64,000 nt of DNA from Ruminococcus sp. YE71 (lineage in GTDB: Bacteria; Bacillota; Clostridia; Oscillospirales; Ruminococcaceae): positions 248,001-312,000 of the forward strand of contig NZ_FPIR01000002.1 in assembly GCF_900119155.1 (NCBI RefSeq), given 5' to 3'. The notes below the pieces were generated by a model that did no database searches, had not been told where the DNA came from, and was given only the letters and a program-made list of their open reading frames with translations. Shown piece by piece: positions 1 through 7,139 of the stretch. The first letter of the stretch is position 1. Each line of letters opens with the position of its first letter. The translations under genes were made by a program, and so were the position numbers.

Positions 1-86
1 ACCCCGACGAGCAGCACAGCGGCGGCAACGGTCAGTATCAGCACGACAAGTACGGGCTTTTTCAGCTTAACGGTCTTGATATACAT
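1..86 (-). CDS. N-terminal fragment of an unidentified membrane-anchored protein
   Basis: The gene runs off the left edge and only its first 28 codons are visible. The ATG at 86 is preceded by a good GAGGAG ribosome site six bases upstream. The fragment starts MYIKTVKLKKPVLVVLILTV: a short basic stretch followed by a run of V, L, I and A residues. That is a signal anchor or the first membrane helix, so the product is exported or membrane bound. Nothing more can be said about function from 28 residues. Confidence 0.6.
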   Translation of the reverse strand, partial: MYIKTVKLKKPVLVVLILTVAAAVLLVG

Positions 87-165
87 ATGTATCTCCTCGC
101 TTAAATGGATTTGCTGTAATATATGCGCCGAAGCGGACAAATAGAACAAGCCCGACGGAGCAAGA

Positions 166-194
166 TTGACAAACCCATGACCGTGTGGTAGAAT
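166..194 (+). promoter_or_regulatory. Sigma-A-type promoter
   Basis: TTGACA at 166-171, 17-bp spacer, TAGAAT at 189-194. It lies about 100 bp upstream of the small gene at 301 and just before a palindromic R2 element. Confidence 0.6.
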
Positions 195-198
195 AGTA

Positions 199-283
199 AA
201 TAATAAATAAGAGAGAATAAATAAGAAATAAGGTGTCCGCTGCGCGGATGCTGCCTTCTTTCTTATCGCTTATTCTTATTTCA
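199..283. repeat. R2 palindromic element, copy a
   Basis: Imperfect palindrome with AATAAGAAATAAGG on the left, GTGTCCGC and GCGGA near the centre, and a CTTATCGCTTATTCTTATTT right arm. It belongs to the dispersed R2 family seen at about ten sites in the window, and it lies in the 5' leader of the gene at 301. Confidence 0.6.
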
Positions 284-300
284 TATTTTTGGAGGTTTAT

Positions 301-600
301 ATGAAGATCGAGATAGAGCTTGATGATATTGACTACGGCAGCGTGGCGGCGGCGCTCATGCCCGTGGTGGGGGAGAAGCTGAAGGACGCTCAGAACCCCA
401 TGATACGGATGCTGGCTGCAAGGGCAGGGGACAGCGATTTCATCGTCAGGACGGTGAACGCTTTGCCCCAGGATTTCAAGGATAAGCTCATCGTCAGCCT
501 GCTCAATAAGAACGAGGAGCGGATGAGGGCTTCGGTCACTAAATTTGCACTCTCTAAGGGCATGAGATTCAGGATACGCTCCGTCAGGGCTTCCCTCTGA
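301..600 (+). CDS. Small hypothetical protein (99 aa)
   Basis: The ATG at 301 is chosen because GGAGG sits at 291-295; an upstream in-frame ATG at 289 has no such site. The product is a soluble, charged 99-residue protein with no signal peptide or membrane helix. The first ten residues are strongly acidic and beta-like (MKIEIELDDI) and the C-terminus is basic (RFRIRSVRASL). No family is recognised. It has its own promoter at 166 and looks monocistronic; the next gene begins about 310 bp downstream under another promoter. Confidence 0.65.
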   Translation: MKIEIELDDIDYGSVAAALMPVVGEKLKDAQNPMIRMLAARAGDSDFIVRTVNALPQDFKDKLIVSLLNKNEERMRASVTKFALSKGMRFRIRSVRASL

Positions 601-748
601 GTACCTCGGAAATACTTCTGTAAAAGGGTAATAATATTTTTGCTTATTTTGGCACATTTTCACTCGGTTTTCTTCGTGAAAGTTGCACAAAAAGGTATGT
701 GGGAATTTTATTAAACTAACGAAATTCAATTTTTTGGTCAAAATCTCT

Positions 749-776
749 TTGACAATTTCAAATTATGTGGTAAAAT
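749..776 (+). promoter_or_regulatory. Promoter of the minD-mgsA unit
   Basis: TTGACA at 749-754, a 16-bp spacer and TAAAAT at 771-776 in AT-rich DNA. The 601-912 gap contains this promoter and a ~130-nt leader with a small hairpin (CCGCAGA/TCTGCGG, about 836-858). I recognise no riboswitch in the leader. Confidence 0.6.
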
Positions 777-912
777 ATATATTAGGTAACACTGTGCGGT
801 GGGGTGCGCCCTGCTGTTTCAGTCGTCATAATACCCCGCAGAAAGATTCCTCTGCGGACGGTACTTGCCATGTATGGCATTGATGCCGTATACGAAAGGG
901 GCAGATCTATAT

Positions 913-1650
913 ATGTCGAAAATCATCGCTGTTACTTCCGGCAAGGGAGGAACCGGCAAGTCCTCTATCAGCGCGTGCCTCGGTTACGCACTCGCTAAGC
1001 AGGGCAACCGTACTCTTATCATCGAGCTCGACTTCGGTCTGAGATGTATGGATATAATGCTCGGTATGCAGGGAAATATCACCTACGATCTCGGTGACGT
1101 TATCGAAGGCACCTGCGACGTTTACAAGGCTACTACTACTGTTAAGCTCGCATCGAACCTGTCGGTGCTCTGCGCTCCGTCAGACCCGTTCGTTGAGCTG
1201 AGAGCTGAGGATATCGAGAATATCACTACCGAGATGAGAAAGTACTTTGACTACATCATCGTTGACACCTCGGCGGGTATCAACGGCTCGGTATTCAACA
1301 TTGTTACGAATTCCGACCTCATCCTTATCGTTACGACTCCCGACCCTGTCTGCGTAAGAGACGCACGCATGATGTCGGATGAGTTCTACAAGAGAGGCAA
1401 CCAGAAGCAGAGACTTCTTATAAATAAAGCAAACAAGCGCATTTTCGAGTATGAGGATATGGACGACCTCGATGCTATCATCGACACCGTAGGCGTTCAG
1501 CTTCTCGGCGTTATCCCCGAGGATTCGGCGATCCCGCTGGCAACAGGAAAGGGCGCACCGCTGTCGTCGAGCTCGATGGGTTTCATCGCATTCTCGGCGA
1601 TCTCAAGAAGAATTAAGGGCGAGCACATCCCGCTCTCCATCAAAGCATAA
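913..1650 (+). CDS. minD: MinD/ParA-family ATPase, probable septum-site protein MinD
   Basis: A 245-residue P-loop ATPase of the MinD/ParA class. In bacteria with a complete Min system, MinD binds the membrane as an ATP dimer and recruits MinC to keep the division ring away from poles. The deviant Walker A motif KGGTGKSS is at residues 11-18, the switch region [10 protein letters not shown] follows, and VDTSAG matches the MinD switch II. The ATG at 913 is used because homologues start at this point ([13 protein letters not shown]). Clostridial min clusters often end in mgsA, which is the next gene here, but neither minC nor minE is adjacent. The C-terminus ([15 protein letters not shown]) lacks an obvious membrane-targeting amphipathic helix. 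A chromosome or cargo-positioning ParA is the alternative. Confidence 0.75.
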   Translation: MSKIIAVTSGKGGTGKSSISACLGYALAKQGNRTLIIELDFGLRCMDIMLGMQGNITYDLGDVIEGTCDVYKATTTVKLASNLSVLCAPSDPFVELRAEDIENITTEMRKYFDYIIVDTSAGINGSVFNIVTNSDLILIVTTPDPVCVRDARMMSDEFYKRGNQKQRLLINKANKRIFEYEDMDDLDAIIDTVGVQLLGVIPEDSAIPLATGKGAPLSSSSMGFIAFSAISRRIKGEHIPLSIKA

Positions 1651-1718
1651 TTATAGAACATCACCGCGGCTTACGGGTCGCGAAATTACCTGTGAAGAAC
1701 ATTGAGGGGGTATCGACA

Positions 1719-2132
1719 TTGAATATAGCATTGATCGCTCATGATACCAAAAAGGAGCTTATGGTACAGTTCTGCATCGCATACTGCGGAGTTCTGAGCC
1801 GAAACACTCTTTGCGCTACCGGTACAACGGGCAAGCTCGTTTCTGAAGCTACTGGGCTCAGGATACAGCGTTATATGAGCGGAGTACAGGGCGGCGCACA
1901 GCAGATAGCGGCACGTATCTCCTGCAACGAGATCGACCTTCTGCTGTTCTTCAGAGACCCTATAAGCGCAAAGCCGCACGAGCCGAGCGAGGCTGACCTT
2001 CTCAGATTGTGCGACGTGCATAATATCCCTGTCGCTACCAATATAGCTACTGCCGAGGCGCTCATCCATGCCCTTGACAGAGGCGACCTCGACTGGAGAA
2101 ATATCGTTAACCCGACTTCTGCCGAGTACTGA
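1719..2132 (+). CDS. mgsA: Methylglyoxal synthase
   Basis: Converts dihydroxyacetone phosphate to methylglyoxal and phosphate in the cytoplasm, a bypass of lower glycolysis used under phosphate limitation. The TTG at 1719 is preferred over the GTG at 1692 because GAGGGG lies nine bases upstream. It gives a 137-residue protein, the usual length in Firmicutes, starting MNIALIAHD. Conserved family blocks are visible in order: [27 protein letters not shown] with the catalytic Asp, [13 protein letters not shown], and [13 protein letters not shown]. It follows the MinD-like gene by 68 bp and probably shares its transcript. Confidence 0.93.
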   Translation: MNIALIAHDTKKELMVQFCIAYCGVLSRNTLCATGTTGKLVSEATGLRIQRYMSGVQGGAQQIAARISCNEIDLLLFFRDPISAKPHEPSEADLLRLCDVHNIPVATNIATAEALIHALDRGDLDWRNIVNPTSAEY

Positions 2133-2142
2133 TGACAGGATA

Positions 2143-2171
2143 TTGTCTGTAAACAATTATTTGATTATCTG
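2143..2171 (+). promoter_or_regulatory. Possible promoter of the T-box/hisS unit
   Basis: TTGTCT at 2143-2148, a 17-bp spacer, and TATCTG at 2166-2171, just after the mgsA stop and just before the T-box leader. The -10 match is weak. Confidence 0.35.
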
Positions 2172-2416
2172 ATAAAGACGCTGACGAGGGAAAGCAGCGT
2201 CGGCAGAGGCAGCTGCAAAGCGAGGACGGTACGGTGTGAGCGTCCGCAGTCTGCGCCGATGATTATGACACCCTCCGAGTCCGTGCGTGATAAAGCGTAT
2301 GCGTATCCTCTGCGTTAAAGAGATGATGAGTGCGTCGGGGGCATTTTCCCGACGAATAAGGGTGGTATCACAGCCGCGGCTGTCCCTTGTATTGCGGGGG
2401 ACTGCCGCTTTTTTTC
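2172..2416 (+). ncRNA. T-box leader, histidine specific, with terminator
   Basis: A tRNA-sensing leader RNA. The T-box core AATAAGGGTGGTATCAC is at 2355-2371, followed by a terminator (GCGGC/GCCGC stem with TGTCCC/GGGGGA, then T7) at about 2375-2416. Upstream is a long stem I with the apical GGTGTGAG block (2233-2240) and a specifier region TGA-CAC-CCTCCGAG. The specifier CAC at 2269-2271 is a histidine codon, which fits hisS downstream. Uncharged tRNA-His is expected to favour the antiterminator and read-through into the DUF218 gene and hisS. The specifier was placed by eye from the family layout. Confidence 0.88.
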
Positions 2417-2480
2417 GATAAGAGATCAGGGAAACGGTATCGCTTTCGGCGATGGTTTTCTTGACTTTTGAACTGTTTTT

Positions 2481-3074
2481 ATGAGATTAACTGAACTGAA
2501 AGAAAACCTGCTCTCTGAGGCGGTCGTTGACAGGCTGCTGTTCGGGGGGCTGGAATATCGGGGACAGTCGGGCGACCTTGTGATGGTGCCGGGGAGCAGG
2601 AAGGCCTGCGAGTACAGAGTGCCGTTTGCACATGAGATATTCGGGCAGACGCGCGCGGAAAAATATCTGTTCTGCGGCGGCAGGGTGCAGATGACTAAGT
2701 TCGGGGAAATGCCCGAGTATCAGTCGATGCTCAGAGCCGCGGATGAACTCGGTATCGGACGGGAGAACATCCTCACCGAGACCAAGTCTATGACTACAGA
2801 AGAGAATTTTCTGCTGTCGGAGCCCATTCTCGGGCGCGTAGAAGGTTGCGGACGGATAGTCCTCGTCACGACCGCTTACCACATGAGACGGGCTGTGCTT
2901 CTCGCACGGGCGATACTTCCGCAGTATACCTTCGTCACCGCACCTGCCGACTTCGGCAGTACAAGACGCTCGAACTGGATGCTCACCGATAAGGGCAGAC
3001 GCACTGCGAAAGAGGAGTGCATGAAGCTCGCATACTACGCAAACATTGGCAAGATCGAAAACATTGACATATGA
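2481..3074 (+). CDS. DUF218 (YdcF/SanA/ElyC-like) protein
   Basis: A 197-residue soluble protein resembling the DUF218 fold. Supporting blocks are GRENILTETKSMTTEENFLLSE (the conserved S-x-T-x-EN patch, residues about 92-113) and VLVTTAYHMRRAVLLAR (about 131-147), both characteristic of YdcF/SanA proteins. Some relatives bind S-adenosylmethionine or act in envelope maintenance, but no reaction can be assigned here. Many relatives carry membrane helices and this one does not. It has a weak ribosome site, lies between the histidine T-box and hisS with a 14-bp gap to hisS, and should therefore be induced by histidine starvation with it. Confidence 0.7.
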   Translation: MRLTELKENLLSEAVVDRLLFGGLEYRGQSGDLVMVPGSRKACEYRVPFAHEIFGQTRAEKYLFCGGRVQMTKFGEMPEYQSMLRAADELGIGRENILTETKSMTTEENFLLSEPILGRVEGCGRIVLVTTAYHMRRAVLLARAILPQYTFVTAPADFGSTRRSNWMLTDKGRRTAKEECMKLAYYANIGKIENIDI

Positions 3075-3088
3075 AAGGAAAGTGAAAA

Positions 3089-4411
3089 ATGGCACAGTTA
3101 TTGATCCAGAGACCTACGGGCACGAGGGACGTCGTACCCTCGCAGATGTACAAGTGGAATACCGTTGAGGGACTGGTGAAGTCCCACGCTGAGGCTTACG
3201 GCTTTAAGGAGATACGCATCCCGACCTTCGAGAGCACTGCGCTCTACGTCCGCTCGGTGGGCGATACGACCGACGTTGTTCAGAAGGAGATGTACACCGT
3301 TTCGGCGGCAGGCGACGAGGATTTCACTCTGCGCCCCGAGGGAACGGCAGGCACCGTCCGCGCTATCATCCAGAACGGACTGCTCAATGAGGGTCTCCCC
3401 CAGAAGCTGTTCTACATCCTCTCCTGCTTCCGTCACGAGAAGGCACAGGCGAACCGCTACAGAGAATTCCACCAGTTCGGCGTGGAAATGGCAGGCACGA
3501 AAGACCCCCGCGCAGACGCTGAGGTCATCTCGCTGGCGAGGGGCATCCTCGACGCGGCAGGTCTTGAGCAGGTTAAGCTGTACATCAACTCCATCGGCTG
3601 TCCGACTTGCAGAGCAAAGTTCCAGAGCGCACTGAGAGAGTACTTCGGACAGCACCTCGACAAGCTCTGCGATACCTGCAAGGGCAGACTTGAACGCAAC
3701 CCCATGAGAATACTCGACTGCAAGAGCGAGATATGCTCTTCCATCGCGGCTGAGGCGCCCATCATCCTCGACTACCTGTGCGAGGAGTGCAGCGAGCACT
3801 TCGACAAGCTCAAGAGCTACCTCGACGCTATGGACATCAAGTACGAGGTGAACCCGCACATCGTCCGCGGTCTGGACTACTACACCAAGACGGTGTTCGA
3901 GTTCGTGGCTGAGGGCATCGGTGCGCAGAGCACTGTATGCGGCGGCGGACGCTACGATGGTCTTATCGAGACGCTGAGCGACAAGCCGTGTCCTGCGCTG
4001 GGCTTCGGCATGGGACTGGAGAGACTCATCACCACGATGGAGAGCCTGAACGTTGAGTTCGCACAGGAGGAGACCTGTGATATCTACGTGGGTTCGATGG
4101 GCGACGACGCTTCGGTGAAGGCTATGCAGATATGCCGTGCGCTGAGAGCGGACGGTGTGAGAGCCGAGTGCGACGTTGTCGGCAGGAGCGTAAGAGCGCA
4201 GATGAAGTATGCGGATAAAGTCAAGGCGAAGTTCTCGGTAATCATCGGCGGAAACGAGCTTGAAGCAGGCGTTGCGAAGCTGAGGAATATGGTAAGCGGC
4301 GAAGAGACGGACATCCCCCTCGACGACAGATTCGGTCAGGTGTTCAATGCCATGCTGATAGCACAGCAGCTGAGCGGCGAAGAATTTGAAGGCCTGGAAC
4401 TTCTGAAATAA
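3089..4411 (+). CDS. hisS: Histidyl-tRNA synthetase
   Basis: Class II aminoacyl-tRNA synthetase charging tRNA-His in the cytoplasm; 440 residues, normal for the family. Motifs in order: RPTGTRDVVPSQ near the N-terminus, LRPEGTAG (motif 2 region start), CFRHEKAQANRYREFHQFG (motif 2), the histidine-specific VRGLDYYTKTVFEF, CGGGRYDGL, and GFGMGLERL (motif 3). The C-terminal anticodon-binding domain follows from about residue 330. AGGAAAG precedes the ATG. It is the second gene behind the His T-box leader. In many Firmicutes aspS follows directly; here a repeat and three other genes intervene. Confidence 0.97.
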   Translation: MAQLLIQRPTGTRDVVPSQMYKWNTVEGLVKSHAEAYGFKEIRIPTFESTALYVRSVGDTTDVVQKEMYTVSAAGDEDFTLRPEGTAGTVRAIIQNGLLNEGLPQKLFYILSCFRHEKAQANRYREFHQFGVEMAGTKDPRADAEVISLARGILDAAGLEQVKLYINSIGCPTCRAKFQSALREYFGQHLDKLCDTCKGRLERNPMRILDCKSEICSSIAAEAPIILDYLCEECSEHFDKLKSYLDAMDIKYEVNPHIVRGLDYYTKTVFEFVAEGIGAQSTVCGGGRYDGLIETLSDKPCPALGFGMGLERLITTMESLNVEFAQEETCDIYVGSMGDDASVKAMQICRALRADGVRAECDVVGRSVRAQMKYADKVKAKFSVIIGGNELEAGVAKLRNMVSGEETDIPLDDRFGQVFNAMLIAQQLSGEEFEGLELLK

Positions 4412-4438
4412 TAAGAGATAAGGTGTCCGCAAGAGCGC
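4410..4438 (+). repeat. R2 palindromic element, half copy b
   Basis: AATAAGAGATAAGGTGTCCGC directly after the hisS stop, matching the left arm of R2 copies a and i. The right arm is missing and an R1 element begins immediately afterwards. Confidence 0.5.
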
Positions 4439-4440
4439 AC

Positions 4441-4590
4441 AAATGAACTTTCCGAGCTCAAAATAAAAGGTCATCACAAAACAGGGGCGTATCAGTGGGT
4501 CAAGCGCCACCGCGCTTGGCAGAGTCCGGAGGCGGCAGCCTTCGGTCAAGAGCTCGAGAGTGAAACTCTCGATTGCCGCAGGCAAGAAAG
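4441..4590 (+). repeat. R1 structured intergenic repeat, copy 1
   Basis: About 150 bp nearly identical to copies at 15224, 17553 and 31706, all in the same orientation relative to flanking plus-strand genes. It contains the hairpin CAAGCGC-cacc-GCGCTTG and an outer stem GCGGCA...TGCCGC enclosing CGAGAGT-GAA-ACTCTCG. Copy 1 continues into a second module (about 4613-4740) bounded by ATGAAATCGG and CCGATTTCAT, then a TTTTGGC-GAA-GCCAAAA hairpin at about 4742-4760. The 4412-4834 gap holds nothing else. Confidence 0.85.
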
Positions 4591-4834
4591 CACACCCAAA
4601 GCAGCTCCTCCCCATGAAATCGGTAAACCCTGAAACACGTCCCGAAAGGCGCAAAATGAGAGAACATCACAAATGTTCGAGAACACAGTATTTGCCGATT
4701 TCATTTCGTGAGAGAGCGAAGCGATTCGAGCGAAGACCCGATTTTGGCGAAGCCAAAACAGATCCCCTGCCCGACCCGACCAAAGACACCAACCCCTAAA
4801 AATAATCAACCAAAAAAATAAACGGAGGAAGATC

Positions 4835-5161
4835 ATGGCAGACGAAAGCAAAAGATGTGTCATCTGCGAGAATATACCCCTCGTGACGATACACAATCCG
4901 CAGGAGTATTTCCTGTGTCTGGACAGCTTTATCAGGATGGTCATGCATAACGACCTTGAGATCGTTTATCAGACCTGTCCGCTCGATAAGGTGTACGTTG
5001 ACGGCAAGTGGTACAAGAGGAAGATATTCCACCAGTTCAAGTGCCCTGCCTGCGGAAGCATCTACGGAATGTACTGCGACGTTGCCGAGGGCGGCGAGAT
5101 AAAGATGAACGATAAGGTGTTCATTCCCGAGGAGTACAAAAATGTTTCTGCTGATACCTAA
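4835..5161 (+). CDS. Small Cys-rich, probably zinc-binding protein (108 aa)
   Basis: A 108-residue soluble protein beginning MADESKRCVICENIPLV. Two CxxC pairs (CVIC at residues 8-11, CPACG at about 73-77) suggest a bound zinc, so a zinc-ribbon-like fold is likely; I do not recognise the family. GGAGG lies ten bases upstream of the ATG. It is the first gene of a three-gene unit: the next gene overlaps its end by 20 bp and the third overlaps by a few bases. This cassette sits between hisS and aspS, which are commonly adjacent in Firmicutes. Confidence 0.75.
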   Translation: MADESKRCVICENIPLVTIHNPQEYFLCLDSFIRMVMHNDLEIVYQTCPLDKVYVDGKWYKRKIFHQFKCPACGSIYGMYCDVAEGGEIKMNDKVFIPEEYKNVSADT

Positions 5162-5672
5162 GAAGGTAAGGATAGAGACCAAGATGACCCCGAATCAGTG
5201 CAGGACACGCCTTAACCGCGAGATGGAGGACTACACACGCCGACCCAGCTTCGTGGCGGCAAGCGAGTTCATCAAGAAGCATAAGCTGACAAGCTGCTAC
5301 TTCGGGAGCACCGATAAGACGGGCAGGACGGAAATATTCTATCACCGCGCGAAAAAGCACGACGGCTCGTCGGCAGGGTTCTACGGGGTCATTTCAAAGC
5401 CCGACGATAAGGCGGCTGACGGTACGAGAGCCGTGTTCACGGGGCATATCAGACGCAATATAGGCGTGATGGTGGTCGCTTGGCTGTGGACGCTGGTCTG
5501 CATCGCTCTGGTGCTGGCGCTCGCCGCACTTAAAGAATACGTCGGCGCAGGAGTGACGGGGGCTGTCATGGTCATCGGTCTGCTCTTGATGGCTTACGAC
5601 CGCTCGGAATCGTATATCAGAAGTTATCTTGACACTTTCGCGAAAGCGGACAAGAAGGAGGATGATGGCTGA
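5142..5672 (+). CDS. Hypothetical protein with two membrane helices
   Basis: A 176-residue protein whose first ~105 residues are soluble and basic, followed by two hydrophobic segments (about residues 108-130 and 133-153) and a short charged tail ending KADKKEDDG. The expected topology is a cytoplasmic N-domain on a helical hairpin. The ATG at 5142 has GAGGAG seven bases upstream, inside the preceding gene, implying translational coupling. Its stop overlaps the start of the DUF2130 gene (TGATGA). No family is recognised. Confidence 0.75.
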   Translation: MFLLIPKKVRIETKMTPNQCRTRLNREMEDYTRRPSFVAASEFIKKHKLTSCYFGSTDKTGRTEIFYHRAKKHDGSSAGFYGVISKPDDKAADGTRAVFTGHIRRNIGVMVVAWLWTLVCIALVLALAALKEYVGAGVTGAVMVIGLLLMAYDRSESYIRSYLDTFAKADKKEDDG

Positions 5673-7114
5673 TGACAGAGCTGAAATGCCCGAAATGCGG
5701 GCAGGTGTTCACCGTTGATGAGAGCGACTACGCCGCGCTATTACAGCAGGTGCGGACGCATGAGTTCAACGATGAGCTGGAAAAACGTCTCAATGATAAG
5801 CTGAAGGACGAAAGAACTATCGCACAGCAGAAGTTCGACAGCGAGATGGAACGCCTGAAGGCCGAGCAGGAAAAGGCGCTACTGGATAAGGACAGCGTGA
5901 TAGCTGAGCTGAAACGCGATGCAGAGCTTGCGCAGGAAAGGCAGGAACACGCACTCTCGGAACAGAGCGCAGAACTTGCACGGAAACAGAACGCCGAGCT
6001 GGAAAAGATAGGAAAGTCTGTCGCGGACAGGGATTCGCAGATAGCCGACCTGAAACATAAGCTCGAAATGGCGGATTCGGACGCGAAACTCCGACTCGCA
6101 GAGGCGAACGCCGAAAAGGATAAGAAGATAAACGAGCTTGAAAATACTATCTCCTCGATGAACAAGGATAAGTCCGTCATGGAGGAGAAGTTCGAGCTGG
6201 AAAAGAAGAACGTCAGGATAGAGCTTGAAAGCGAACTGGATTCCCAGAAGACCAGGTATGAGACCCTGCTCAAGCACAAGGAAGAAGAGCTTGAACAGGA
6301 GAAGAACTACAAGAAGATGCTCACCACAAAAATGGTGGGCGAGAGCCTTGAACGGCACTGCGAGGACGAGTTCAACAAGCTCAGGATGACGGCGTTCCCC
6401 AACGCTTATTTCGCAAAGGACAACGCGATAAGCGAGTCGGGGAGCAAGGGCGACTACATCTACCGCGAGGAGATAGACGGCGTGGAACTCATCTCCATCA
6501 TGTTCGAGATGAAGAACGAGAACGACACCACAAAGACCAAACATCACAACAAGGACTTCTTCAAGGAGCTGGACAAGGACAGACGCGAGAAGAACTGCGA
6601 GTACGCCGTTCTGGTCTCGATGCTGGAACAGGACAGCGAGTTCTACAACGCGGGTATCGTGGACGTGTCCTACGAGTACGGGAAGATGTATGTCATCCGT
6701 CCCCAGTTCTTCATACCCATGATAACTCTGCTGAGGAACGCGGCTATGAAGTCGCTGGAAACCAAGAAACAGCTGGAAGAAGCCAGACGTCAGAACATCG
6801 ACCTGACCAACTTCGAGAACAATATGGAGAGCTTCAAGACGGGCTTTGCGAGAAACTACAATCTCGCAAGCACTCAGTTCGAGAAGGCTATCAAGGAGAT
6901 AGACGACTCCATCAAGAAGCTGGAGGACGTGAAGAGAGACCTGAAAAAGTCGGCTGATAACCTGCGGCTCGCAAACGACAAGGCGCAGAAACAGCTCACC
7001 ATCAAGAAGCTCACCAAGAACGCTCCGAGCGTGAAGGATATGCTGGAAGCTCAGAAGCAGGCGGCTCTCACGGTCTCGGAGGACGATGACGACGAAGAAG
7101 ACATCACTGACTAA
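5672..7114 (+). CDS. DUF2130 coiled-coil protein, nuclease-like core
   Basis: A 480-residue protein with a CPKCG zinc-knuckle start (residues 6-10), a long coiled coil (about 35-220), then a DUF2130 domain (about 205-375) and a second helical region with an acidic tail. Within DUF2130, the block SGSKGDYIY...ISIMFEMKNEND has the D...ExK spacing of PD-(D/E)xK nucleases, similar in outline to RmuC. DUF2130 is a defined family of unknown role; DNA cleavage or binding is inference. It is the last gene of the three-gene cassette and lies 25 bp upstream of aspS, which may be read through from it. Confidence 0.85.
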   Translation: MTELKCPKCGQVFTVDESDYAALLQQVRTHEFNDELEKRLNDKLKDERTIAQQKFDSEMERLKAEQEKALLDKDSVIAELKRDAELAQERQEHALSEQSAELARKQNAELEKIGKSVADRDSQIADLKHKLEMADSDAKLRLAEANAEKDKKINELENTISSMNKDKSVMEEKFELEKKNVRIELESELDSQKTRYETLLKHKEEELEQEKNYKKMLTTKMVGESLERHCEDEFNKLRMTAFPNAYFAKDNAISESGSKGDYIYREEIDGVELISIMFEMKNENDTTKTKHHNKDFFKELDKDRREKNCEYAVLVSMLEQDSEFYNAGIVDVSYEYGKMYVIRPQFFIPMITLLRNAAMKSLETKKQLEEARRQNIDLTNFENNMESFKTGFARNYNLASTQFEKAIKEIDDSIKKLEDVKRDLKKSADNLRLANDKAQKQLTIKKLTKNAPSVKDMLEAQKQAALTVSEDDDDEEDITD

Positions 7115-7139
7115 TATATTATAAAGAGGAAGAGATCAT

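Noticed and set aside
3098-4654. A 518-codon open frame antisense to hisS
   Set aside because: It lies entirely opposite a gene with full HisRS motifs, has Leu/Arg/Ala-skewed shadow composition, and extends into the R1 repeat.
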